DNA of 64,000 bases, from the NCBI GenBank assembly GCA_030549775.1, contig CM060172.1, positions 126,655,122-126,719,121 on the forward strand. The letters run 5' to 3'. Position numbers and translations under genes: made by a program. The DNA is from Tamarix chinensis (Eukaryota; Streptophyta; Magnoliopsida; Caryophyllales; Tamaricaceae). This document shows, in pieces, positions 23,345-33,054 of this stretch; within the stretch, counting starts at the first letter, position 1; each line of letters begins with the position of its first letter. The notes beneath the pieces are model-generated. The model did no database searches. It saw only the letters and a program-made list of their open reading frames with translations, and was not told the DNA's origin.

Positions 23345-23740
23345 AAATAAGATATGTTAAGACACTAATCACTTAAAGAGAAAGATGTTGAGCCGGACCC
23401 AGACCGGTCCACCGGCGAATAATAGTGGCTAGGGCAGGGGTGCCCTACATGACCGGTCCACTGGCAATAATAGTGGCAGGGTATGTTACCCTCATGACCG
23501 GTCCACCGGCTATAATAGTGGGGGATTCCGTGCTCAACAAACTGAACGTAATAACGATAAGACATTGGAAAGATACGAAGTAATTACAGTGAAACATCAT
23601 GTGAGTCGGGGCCAGACCGGTCCACCGACGAATAATAGTGGCAGGGTATGTTACCCTCATGACCGGTCCACCGGCTAAAATAGTGGCAGGGCATGACCCT
23701 CATGACCGTTCCACCGGCTATAATAGTGGGGTTCCCGCAC
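23345..23740 (+). repeat. CCACCGG / ATAATAGTGG module of D
   Basis: About six copies of GACCGGTCCACCGGC followed by ATAATAGTGG occur, in two blocks that each start with an AAGACAYT word (23350 and 23558) and a GTGAGTCGG-like word in the second block. This is the least decayed version of the module in the window. Confidence 0.7.
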
Positions 23741-23820
23741 TCACATGAATTGATAAAGATTATGATGTGAATCTACTATATTACCAGAGGTCTAAAGAAT
23801 GAGTCTACTCGATCGGGGCT

Positions 23821-23930
23821 GAGCATGTCCCTAAGTAATGCTCGGGGCTGGACATGTCCCTAAGTAATGTCCGGGGCTGAGCATGTCCCTAAGTAATGCT
23901 CAGGGCCGGACATGTCCCTAAGTAATGTCC
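23821..23930 (+). repeat. Alternating hairpin array, four 29-bp units
   Basis: Four units start at 23821, 23850, 23879 and 23908. Units 1 and 3 have the stem GAGCAT / ATGCTC; units 2 and 4 have the stem GGACAT / ATGTCC. All four share the 11-nt loop GTCCCTAAGTA and a GGGGCT-like spacer. The stem sequences alternate, yet pairing is kept because both arms change together. The array may act as RNA or DNA structure near the element's 3' end. Confidence 0.75.
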
Positions 23931-24163
23931 GCGAGGCTAAATGCCCAATTGGTTTGGTTCGGCATTGTCCATAAATGCTTGGTTGGTTTATCTGAATCTC
24001 TTATCGGTTTAAGATATTACATATGTTTCGCATGTTATTATATGTGTATGGTCGGACTTGTGATGTGGGTTTGAGTATGCGTAATATTGTATCAACGTAT
24101 TGTATCATAATTTAATGTGCACTTGATGTTATAGTTTACGTCTCTTCCATAAGGTAGGGTAGT

Positions 24164-24275
24164 GGGATTTACTCAGTATTGGACCCGTACTGATACTACC
24201 TTGGTTGAATGGGTCCTGTGATGATCCGCTGATGGTGGGGAGCAGACCTCTTGTGCAGGTTTAAGATCGGATACT
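24164..24275 (+). promoter_or_regulatory. Diverged TTACTCAGTA block of D
   Basis: TTTACTCAGTATTGG, CCGTACTGATACTACC, GTTGAATGGGTCCTG and a TTGTGCAGGTTTAAGATCGG tail keep the order of words seen in A, E, H and I, with substitutions. It lies about 0.4 kb from the 3' end. Confidence 0.45.
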
Positions 24276-26504
24276 GTTTTTGGGTGGAAGGCTTGACTCG
24301 AGTGAGTAGGCGATCCGGATAATTATCCTTCGGGATTTGTTTGTTTAATTGTATTCTCCTTTGCAGGTTGCAAGCATTGTATTTAAGTTTTTAAGGATTT
24401 TGTAATTGACTTTTAATTTCTCGTAACGCTGTTATGCTTTAAAATTCAGATTTAATTGTTTGACAGGTTTTAGCCTTGCATCTAACATGAGATAGATGGT
24501 TGACATTTATCTTGTGTTAGATGTGGCGGTAACATTTCTCAAATTCGCTCCGAGCTTCCGCTTTATTCTTTCAAAAAAAAATTTTCAGGAGTGAAATTTG
24601 GGGGTGTTACAATAACATATATAATTTACTCCCAACATAAAACCCATTTTAATATAATTTTGTACTCGTAATAATTTATAAAAATTATCAGGCTCCATTT
24701 CATTACATTTCATGCTAACATATTAGGTAAATAAATATATTGTAATAAAAATGCTCTATACAATTTTTACATAAAAAAATCTTAAGGTGTTATCATGTAA
24801 TATTTCACATTTTAGTAGAGTATAATAATTACTTGAGATTCAGTAAAACACAAATTTATAGGTAACATACTAAAATTTATTAGGTTTCTCTAATCAGAAG
24901 TTTGTGTATAAAAAGAATATTACATTAATCATATTAATATTTGACCCATAAATAATATTTTCTATTTAAATATTTATTAAATATAAAATTACTAAAATGC
25001 CCCTAATATTGAAAATGGGTAAAAAAAAGTATGGAATCTCATGTTCTTTATGTAATATAAGTTGGGCGGTGCATGGAGGCTTCAGGGGAGTTGGTTGGTT
25101 GGGTGGAGGTGATGGATGAGAGTGAGGTGAACGGTGGTTGGCACTAGCAACAATAAGGGAGACAAGTGGTGACTAGGGCAGCTGACATTCACACGACTAG
25201 GGGAGATGGAAAATAAACTAGAGGTAGGGAGGTGGTGTTAGGTTGAGGGGGGAGGTGCTCGGCGAGTTGAAGCTCAAATGAGGGAAGGCTACAATGGGGA
25301 AGTTGGTGCTGATAAGGCCAAGCTATAGCGATGAGGGTGTAGCGGCAAAGAGTGATGTAGATGGGGAGGAGGGCATCAATGGCAAGCTTTGATGGTGGAG
25401 GCAACGATAGTTGGCTTAGCATAAGAGAAGGGCAATGAGGAGAAGGTGAGGTAGGGGAAAGGCCATTGAAGGGTATGTGCAGGGTTGCCGTGAGGTGTTG
25501 GTTGATTGTAGGTGGAGTTCCGATGGCGGTTTTGCTACAAAAAACTGAATGAGGGAATGGAGAGGAAGAAGAAGAAGAAATGAATGAAGGAAAGAAAGCA
25601 AGGATCGAGATTGGCTTACTGGGGAAATCAAATTGAGAACTAGAGGGGAGTAAGGGCTATGTTTGAACCAAAAAGAAGAAGAGGGTGAAGAGTATGTGTA
25701 TGTATGTATATGCAGATATAGGTGTGCAAGATGAGTAGGTGTAGAGGCATGCTGGGATGGGGTAATGTAGATGTGGAAAATTTAGAAGTGCATATGCATG
25801 GGAGGGTTGATGGTTAGAGTACAAGAATGGTAGAGGAGGTTGGACGGCAAAAGGGAAAGTGAGAGGCAGGTGTGAGGGAGAGGCATGTGAATTGTTTGGC
25901 TAGAAGAGGAAAGGGGAGTAGGCGTGCAAGGGGTAGCAGTTGTGCGTGGTCGGGAAAGGAAGGAAAGAGGACGATGGACAAGGACTGATACTGTTCTTTT
26001 GGTCGAAAGGACAAATGGGAAAGGGATAAGGAGGTAAGGGGATGCCAACAAGGGAAGAAAAAAAGAAAGAGAATGGGTTGGGTTGGAGGTGCAGGACGGG
26101 ATAAAAGGGAAAAAAACAAAAGAAAAAGTGGGTTGGGTTGGCAGGCTAGGGGAAGGGGGAAAAGAAAAAAAAGGGAAGATAATGGAGAGAAAAAGAAAGA
26201 AAAAAGAAAAAAGAAAAATAAAGTAAATTTTAGGGTTAGAATTAGAGTTAGGCTAGATTGGATAAAGTTTATCCGAATTTAGGGTATCTGATTAGAAAAA
26301 ATAAATTGGATAAAATTATCAATTTAGGATAGATTTAAATAAAAAAGAAAAAATATAAAATAATTAAAATAACTTATTTAAGAATTTATCTAGGTTTGTG
26401 GATTAAGGGTTAATAAAAATAATTAAACTAAGATTTAAGGGCTATGTTTCGGATAAAAGGATAATATTATGAAAATAAGGCTTATCAAATTTTGGGGTGT
26501 TATA

Positions 26505-26700
26505 ATTCCACCAGACTATAATAATAGCTTAGTGTGTTCTGCCCTAAGAGGTGCTTTATACCATTTCACTGGTTAAAAATAGTGATTAGGAGTGTGTTGT
26601 CTTTATATATGTCGGGTCTATTCCACTGGACGATAATAGTAGTTCATATGTGTTTTTCCCCGAGAGGTGCTTCATTACTTTCCACCGGATTACACATAAT
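26505..26700 (+). repeat. ATAATAGTGG module of E, right half
   Basis: Immediately after C come CCACCAGACTATAATAATAG, CCTAAGAGGTGC, and CCACTGGACGATAATAGTAG with CCGAGAGGTGC. This is the direct continuation of the module cut at 17430. Confidence 0.65.
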
Positions 26701-26871
26701 GGGGTCTATAAACTCAACACAAATAAAATAATGGATTGTATTCATATCTAATAATGAGCTTTGGTATCAGTATTTATCTTGCATCACTTTATTTTAATAC
26801 ACACATATGCTTATTCTCTTATGTGAACTTATGTAATTCTTTGTAACATTGCTTCAACTGTATGATTACTT

Positions 26872-26990
26872 TACTCAGTAGGTAGCGTACTAATTATCTT
26901 TTTCATGGATGTTGCTCATTCCCATGATTAGTCGACCTGGATATTTTTGTGCAGGTTGATGATGACCCTTTGGATGATTGTGCCACATAT
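26872..26990 (+). promoter_or_regulatory. TTACTCAGTA block of E
   Basis: TTACTCAGTAGGTAGCGTAC, TTTTCATGGATGTTGCTCAT, a GACCTGG word and GTGCAGGTTGATGATGAC appear in the same order as in A, H and I. The terminal CAG-GT context resembles a splice site, but no exon is evident. Confidence 0.5.
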
Positions 26991-27354
26991 GATGCTTTAT
27001 TTTTAGTGGAGGACTGATTCCTATCTATCAAGGGTTGGGTATAGAGTCATGTTATCTAGTTATTATTTTTGGCGTGAATAACTTTTAGGACTTTTGGTTC
27101 CCAATTCATCCCATTTATATATTTTGATATTATATTCGAAGTTAATCACCAACTCTTATATAATGCTTATGGAAGTTCTCTTATTCTCTATTTATTATGT
27201 TTTAAGTATTGATTATATTTCCTTGTATTTGATCTAAGGATGGTATGGTAAGCTGGACTTACGTCAAGTACATCGGTAACACCCATATATTTTGGTATTA
27301 TGCTTCCACTAAAATGATATTTTTTAGTTGTACATTTTGGGATGTTACATTTAT

Positions 27355-29160
27355 GCCAACACCAAAAATATCTCCAAATTACACATCTCACCCCTACCAC
27401 AATGGTATAAACTTAATCACATATGATGCACCCCTAACCATACTATCCATAATAATATAGTGTTTTGAGCTTACACCAAACAATGTTATCCACATTACCA
27501 AAGTGCTTAGGCTTACACCAAACTTTAATCATATATATACTACATATGATCCATGTTAATCATATATATGCTACTATGTTATCCACATTTTATCTAGGTT
27601 TCCATAGTATCTAGTGTTTTAAGATGACACTAAACGAATCATATGATCCATATTAATTGTTCCAATCAAATCATTTATGCTAACCATATCATTTGTAATA
27701 TCATAGTGTTTTTAGATTATACCAAACTTTAATCACATAAGTTGTCCTTGACATTCATACATACCATACTTATGCCAACCCATATTACCCATATTACTAT
27801 AGGGTTTTAAAATTACGCCAAACTATTTACATGTTATTTCAATCCATATTATTGCATCAGGTCTTCATTATCCGCATCTTATGATTAATAGCCATAGTAG
27901 CTAAATAATATCATTTAGGTTAAAGAACATCATTGATATTAAGCCATATAATCCATATTCACAGTGTTTTTAGGTTACACCAAACTTATAAATATTATAT
28001 ACATTAGCCATATTTATAGTGTTTTGAGATTACACCAAACCATCACATATATTATCCATTTTTACAATGTCTTTGGATTACACCAAAATATCACATATAC
28101 ATTATCCATATTATACATTTTCATAGTTTTTTTTAGATTACAACATACTAACCATATACATATATATTCCACATTATCTCTATTCACAATGATTTTATAT
28201 TACACTAAACTATCACATGTATTATCCATTTTATCCACTTTCAGAGTGCTTTTAGATTACACCAAACTATTCATATATATTACCTAAATAATCCATACTA
28301 ACTAATATAACACATTAAGTCTCAAACGTCAGCTAAATTATGGTAAATAGTCATGGCAATCAATATAAAGGACATTAGAACTAGGTAAGGTGTATCAACC
28401 TCCCTAAGAAGCCTATGTATACTCCCACACAATGGTCATTAGGGTTGGGTAAAGGGTTTAATGAACTCCTTAAGAAACCTAATGCCATAGTGGGTTGGGT
28501 CTACTCATACCTACGTGCACATGGCCATCGAGCCATGACAACACCACCAATTTAAGGGTTCCTTATTTTTAAATGTGCACCACTATATGGCTAGTGGCCA
28601 CCCTTGGGTTTTACGATTACCTAGAATGATATATATAAGACCCATCGACCTTTGTATTTTGTGCAATTACACTAAATGCATCCATTAGTGTTTTTCCCAT
28701 GATAACACCAAACTTTTTCATTTTTGCATATAAATTACACTAAAATTATACACCCACATATTTCATAGGCCACATATAGCACGCAACCCATATATTCCAT
28801 ACCAAATTCACTTTTTAATGATTCCAAAATATATTTTAGAGGCCATAAAATTAGTAAAACACTTTCATAATCAAACCAAGGCTATTAGCCTCAAAACAAA
28901 AACCAAGATCCAACTTGAAGGATTACCTTGATTTGAAACCCTTTTACAAAAAAGAGGTCAATCGGGATTAAAATAAACTTCGTGGTCAACCAGAATGATC
29001 AAAATTCAGCTATATTTCTCAATGATCCAAAATACCTTTTTTATTTTCAAAAAATCATTATTAAGTTTTTGAATATTGGAATTCATAAAAAACACACAAA
29101 AATCTTCCCAAAGTCAATATAAGACTATTCAAGAAACATTTCATGACACAATACCGTTAT
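27355..29160 (-). mobile_element. Probable continuation of element F, repeat-rich
   Basis: The sequence right of E resembles that left of E (CCAACACCAAAAAT-type words, TATCCAT runs), so F probably resumes here. The segment contains a minisatellite (27460-28290) and then stop-rich sequence with ATTACCTTGATTTGAAACC near 28922, which resembles the middle of the other inverted elements. No coding region or clear end was found. Confidence 0.3.
27460..28290. repeat. Degenerate minisatellite, TTACACCAAAC units
   Basis: A unit with AGTGTTTTTAGATTACACC, AAACTATCACATAT and ATTATCCAT recurs at irregular spacing of about 45-100 bp (for example near 27471, 27514, 27711, 27973, 28031, 28077, 28199 and 28255). 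Divergence is high. An open frame in the right part simply reads through the units. Confidence 0.6.
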
Positions 29161-29169
29161 TCCTCAAAT

Positions 29170-29984
29170 ATTCTATGTTGGATTGGATTTAATATTTTGG
29201 TTTGGTAGTTGCCTTTATGCACTACCTTTGGTGTAATGGAATTATTTTGGTATATTAGTTGGTAATTGCTTTAGCACATTACCCTGAATGTCTATGAGTG
29301 GTATTATGTTTGTTTTTGGATATGAGCATGTATGGATTTGATAGTTCCCTTTTGGGATACCCTTGGTATGTGCTAGTTTGATTAATATAATGGTAATATG
29401 GTTAAGTTTTATTTTATATAAATTTGTTCTATGGTATGGTATGAATTATGGAATGATTATGGTATTTAGCTATCTTATCTACTATTTGATGTGTTTATGC
29501 TATGGTTTTTTTTGTTCCCTTCTATGTGCCCCATATGACCTTTACATGTTTAGTGTCGTATATCAATTTAATCAGTACCATTGTAATGGTGGGTTTTTTT
29601 CATGGTCCCCTAAATATTTAATGGGCAATCCTTATCTTATAGGTTTTAAAAGCGGCATCTTATAGTATCGTAAGGCTATTTGGTGTCTCTTGTTTTTGCT
29701 GTGTCTTTATTTTATTATTGTTTTTACCTTTTGAGATATCAAGTATGGTAAACTCTTTACGTATTATATTTAAAATATCTCTCTTTTCTAATCTCATTGG
29801 TTTCAGCATCTTTTGTCTCCACCTAGGATTAGGTACTAACCACACCTAATTTTTATGTTTGAGTTGTTTCGTCCTTACATCCGGAATAGTTTAGGTATTA
29901 ATCATACCTCTATCCATGTTGGATGTGTCATAACACCCAATATTTTATATAATTGATTCTATTCAAATGATATTTTTACTAAAA
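29170..29984 (+). mobile_element. Element J, 3' part of an LTR-like element cut by a Helitron
   Basis: ATTTAATGGGCAAT (about 29619) and a TAAGGCTATTTGG word (29671) parallel element B at 9781 and 9851. CATAACACCCAATATTTTAT at 29930 and AAATGATATTTTTACTAAAA parallel the last 60 bp of E (27295-27330). The remaining 10-15 bp to the expected GATGTTACA end are missing, because the Helitron terminus starts at 29985. The left boundary is unclear. Confidence 0.45.
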
Positions 29985-30123
29985 CTAGTTTTTCTCCCGT
30001 GAGATGCACAAGCCGTAATAAAAAGAAGGATACAATGTTAAAATTAAAAGTTACATAGCTAAAAGTTAATATGAGGAAAGAAATTCATGAGAATTAATGA
30101 CAAATTCATCTTATCTTATCTTA
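29985..30123 (-). mobile_element. 3' terminus of the minus-strand Helitron
   Basis: On the minus strand the segment ends GTGCATCTCACGGGAG, five As and CTAG, preceded on plus by A at 29984. This matches the end of the plus-strand Helitron at 44605-44630 (GTACATCGCACGAGTG ... CTAG) base for base at most positions. The CTAG end with a short hairpin about 10 bp inside is diagnostic for Helitrons. The sequence continues at 44631 after the inserted Helitron. The summed distance from here to the helicase stop (about 200 bp) matches the 3' UTR of the other Helitron (about 190 bp). Confidence 0.7.
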
Positions 30124-30415
30124 TCTTACTATATATAAAATAAGAATACATGCAACAATATTTTCCCACTCAAAATGATAGTTGTCGGTGTCAAATGTTG
30201 GGTATTTAATTGGACACATATTCTAAAGCAGATAGAGGTTGTCAGGTGTCACTATATAATTGGCCTACTTTTCCATCTCAAATGTAGATCATGTTATTTG
30301 CTCAGTCTAATTATGCCACGTGGTGATATAATGGATGGTCGAGATTGTTCCTTATTCTAACTGTTCGATCTGTGCCACATCATCAATATGTGTAGGTTAC
30401 AAAGTGTCATTCGTC

Positions 30416-30423
30416 TATAAATA
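30416..30423 (+). promoter_or_regulatory. TATA box upstream of the RPA1-like gene
   Basis: TATAAATA lies in CGTCTATAAATACAAC, about 430 bp before the coding start and about 40 bp before a likely leader. A 5' UTR intron ending in TTATGCAG (about 30821) is plausible. Confidence 0.5.
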
Positions 30424-30842
30424 CAACAGTGATTGATATAACTCTTTGCATCTGAATCTTTGCTTTCTTCATTTTGAGCAAGTGTCATTCTAAAATTTTA
30501 AGGTATACCTTCCTTTAAATTCATGTTTTTATACATAGTGAACTTTTTGCTATTTATCATTGAATTTGGATATATTAATAAGGAAATTAAAAAAATGGAA
30601 GTTTTAACGAAATATGGAAACTTTCACCATTATTAATTTACTAATTTGTTATATATTAACGCAACTTTGATGTACTTGATATCCCAAGTTCATTACAATC
30701 TGATTGTATATTTTCTTATAATGGTAATATTTGTAAATAATTGAGGAAATATGGAAAATATTAGAATTTATGCTAATAACTGATTTCTTTTTATATGTCT
30801 ACAAATAACCTATTATGCAGATGCAATAGATGGAAGATAACA

Positions 30843-33051
30843 ATGTTCACAGTTCTAAGCAAAATAGATCCTTCAAAAAGCAATTGGTGTTTAAAGCTAA
30901 GACTAATAAGGCTTTATGACAAGCCTTCATATGTCAACAAAAATGAATCGTATAGCTTAGAATGCATATTTCATGACTCCGAAGTAAGTTCACAAACAAG
31001 TCAATATGTTTATTCCTACAACTTTATATTAGTTATTTACAATTTCTGATGTTTAAATAAAATAGGATACTAGAGTGCATGCATCAATAAAAAAATCTTA
31101 GATTCAGCAATGTAAAGCAAAACTCATTAAAGGTCAACTATACCATGTGATGAATTTTATAGTTGTTGACAACTAGATGAAAATGAAAACTAACACATTC
31201 AAATATGTCATCTAATTAAAAAATTTCATACAGTGCAATTTATCAACAACTATAGAACTATTTCCAACACAATTGTTCAAGTTTACACCATTTACAGAAT
31301 TAACATTGATGTAACAAACATGTCTGATAGGTACCAATTACTTAAATATTAATTATAAACACATTTTTTTATTTTATATAAACATACTAACAATTATATT
31401 GCATATATGATTGAAAGAGTTTACTTAGTACATTCATTGAAAGAGAAGGAAGTGTTTGGACAAGTTACAAAATACATCAGTTTTGTTCTGGAGGATGACA
31501 GGTTAGATAGTACACAATAATTTAATATTTGCAGTTATATACTACCATTATTTATCACAATACACATTAATAATTATACACATTATAATAGGTAGAAGAA
31601 AGTAAAATGCACACTATGGGGAGATTATGCGATGGAACTTAGCAAATATCCTGGACATACAAATCCGAACCAACTTATTATTATTCTACAATTCTATTGA
31701 AATAGCAAATTTAATGGTAATTATTGCCTTATATTTATATCATAAACTTATATAACATTTTTATAGTTAAAAAATTCTTAATTATAGACCATGTCAGAAT
31801 ATCAAACACTTGTAATGTGACTAAATTAACTATTGATGCTACTATGGAGGAGATTAAAGACTTCCAAAAAAAAGTATATAGTTGAACCGGTTAATATCAT
31901 TTGATTAATTTAACATATTAAAAAATACATAAATTCTTAATTTAAAACAAATTATATTCACAGTTTACCAGAAGTAGAATCTTCACAAATCACAATTTCT
32001 GATCATTGGCAACAATCATCATCACAAACATTTACTGAAGAGCTTGCAATTGGAAAATCAATTCTAAAAAGTGTTGAGCAACTTCAAGAGAATGAGGTGC
32101 ACTTAATTTAATTAAATAAATTTGTGTTGTTTAATTTACATCATTATTAATCAAGTTTATTTTAGGTGGGCAAGTTTTGAATCAATGTTAGGGTTGCAGG
32201 TATAGAAATAGTCGGTGAATGGTTTTATGTAGCCTACAAGACATGTCTGAAGAAACTGAAAGTAGTTCAACAAAGATTCTACTGTAAGAAGTGTAAAAAA
32301 ATTGGAAAAAAAAATAGGTATAAGTCGCAAATTAGAGTTGTTGAAGAAACAAACAACATCCCACTATTTCTGTGGGATAGAGAATGTACATAATTCATTG
32401 GAAAATCAGCACAGAAATTGAATTCAAAGGTTCTTTTATATTTAATATGTTTGACGTAATTCATTTACTATTTAAATAGCTTATTTTTTCACTTTTGAAT
32501 TACAAAGGAATATGTTGAATTTTTCTAGCTACCAAAAGATTTTGAAAAACTAATTGATCTAAAAGCTCTTTTTTTGGTCCAAGTGAGGGAAAAATTAAAT
32601 GGGGCATATTCAGTTATTAAACTAAGTATCGATGAAGGTTTGGTTTGCAAATATTATGGACCAAGGTACTTTAACAGCCATATTTATACTCATCATTAAC
32701 TTATAATCTTTTAAAACAAATTAACCATTATATAATCAACTATTTTAAATCAGACTGTGTAACGATTGTTTAATATGTCAGGACTCAGGCATACTATCCA
32801 AACTAAATAATGCAGTTGAGGAGTAGGTACAATTCACAACAAAAAGATATAAGATCTATGAATTACTTGATTTATTTATGTTCTAACATGTCTAATTTTT
32901 TATTTCTAAAAAGGAGGAATCACAAGCATACGAAGTGCACACACCAATTCATATTTCAACAAGTCATTTAGAGACTAAAGATAATGAGTTAGGGAAAAGG
33001 TCTATCAATGGGGATCAATGTGAAATTAGAAAAAGTGTAGGATTCCATTAG
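30843..33051 (+). pseudogene. RPA1-like gene of Helitron 1
   Basis: This gene encodes a replication protein A large-subunit homologue, thought to bind single-stranded DNA during rolling-circle transposition. The start MFTVLSKIDPSKSNWCLKLR begins at the ATG 30843-30845 and continues LIRLYDKPSY, the N-terminal DUF223/OB-fold pattern. An intron with GT-AG ends runs 30984-31065. The second exon has three stops. Later come a CTLWGDYA motif of the middle OB fold (about 31599), VRISNTCNVTKLTID (about 31795), and the C-terminal zinc-ribbon domain EWFYVAYKTC ... FYCKKC (32215-32300), then LFLWDREC and a hydrophilic tail ending in TAG at 33049-33051. The first zinc Cys of the usual CxxC is Tyr (codon 32235-32237). 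The gene is not functional. Confidence 0.8.
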
Positions 33052-33054
33052 TTA

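Larger units (their letters stand above)
19556..24611 (+). mobile_element. Element D, 5056-bp LTR-like element inside C
   Basis: The best preserved element of the nest starts TGTAATACCCCGTATTTTT and ends AATTTGGGGGTGTTACA. A perfect ATAAC duplication lies at 19551-19555 and 24612-24616. In order it contains an AT-rich 5' part, a GC-rich CT leader (20417-20800), a tandem array of units of about 150-160 bp (20960-21920), the CCACCGG/ATAATAGTGG module (23345-23740), an alternating hairpin array (23821-23930), a diverged TTACTCAGTA block (24164-24270) and the GCGGTAACATT signature (24525). CpG is visibly more frequent than in B, C or E, in line with the most recent insertion. There is no protein-coding region; I infer a long solo LTR or a large non-coding derivative. 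Confidence 0.82.
17431..26504 (-). mobile_element. Element C, LTR-like non-coding element inside E
   Basis: On plus it starts TGTAACACCCCAAAGTTTGG (inverted 3' end) and stops TTTTGGGGTGTTATA (inverted 5' end, with the final CA decayed to TA). The flanking 5-mers are GTTCT (17426-17430) and ATTCC (26505-26509). Joining the flanks restores the word CTGTTCCACC that occurs in uninterrupted copies of the host module elsewhere. This implies an original GTTCC duplication with one transition in each copy. Without D, C is 4013 bp. It contains the 30-bp minisatellite, a region shared with B, and a GA-rich (minus CT-rich) tract at 25150-26230. No coding sequence is present. Confidence 0.72.
2308..27349 (+). 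mobile_element. Element E, LTR-like non-coding element carrying nested insertions
   Basis: The outermost well-delimited element of the nest has a 5' end reading TATAATATCTCATGG, a transition-decayed form of TGTAACATCCCAAA. The 3' end reads TTTTGGGATGTTACA at 27349. A perfect 5-bp duplication TTTAT flanks it (2303-2307 and 27350-27354). After subtracting B, the gypsy element and C with their duplications, its own length is 2959 bp, close to the 2969 bp of element A. Its own segments are 2308-2825, 10156-10447, 16122-17430 and 26510-27349. They contain in order an AT-rich start, a CT-rich tract, the repeated AATAATAGTGG module and the TTACTCAGTA block. There is no coding sequence. I infer a solo LTR of a large gypsy family. 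Confidence 0.75.

Noticed and set aside
27964..28287. 107-codon open frame with YTKL-type repeats
   Set aside because: It is a read-through of the TTACACCAAAC minisatellite.
30105..30128. TCTTA repeat as a separate microsatellite
   Set aside because: It is short, and part of it is the Helitron 5' end; only the exact TC border remains slightly ambiguous.
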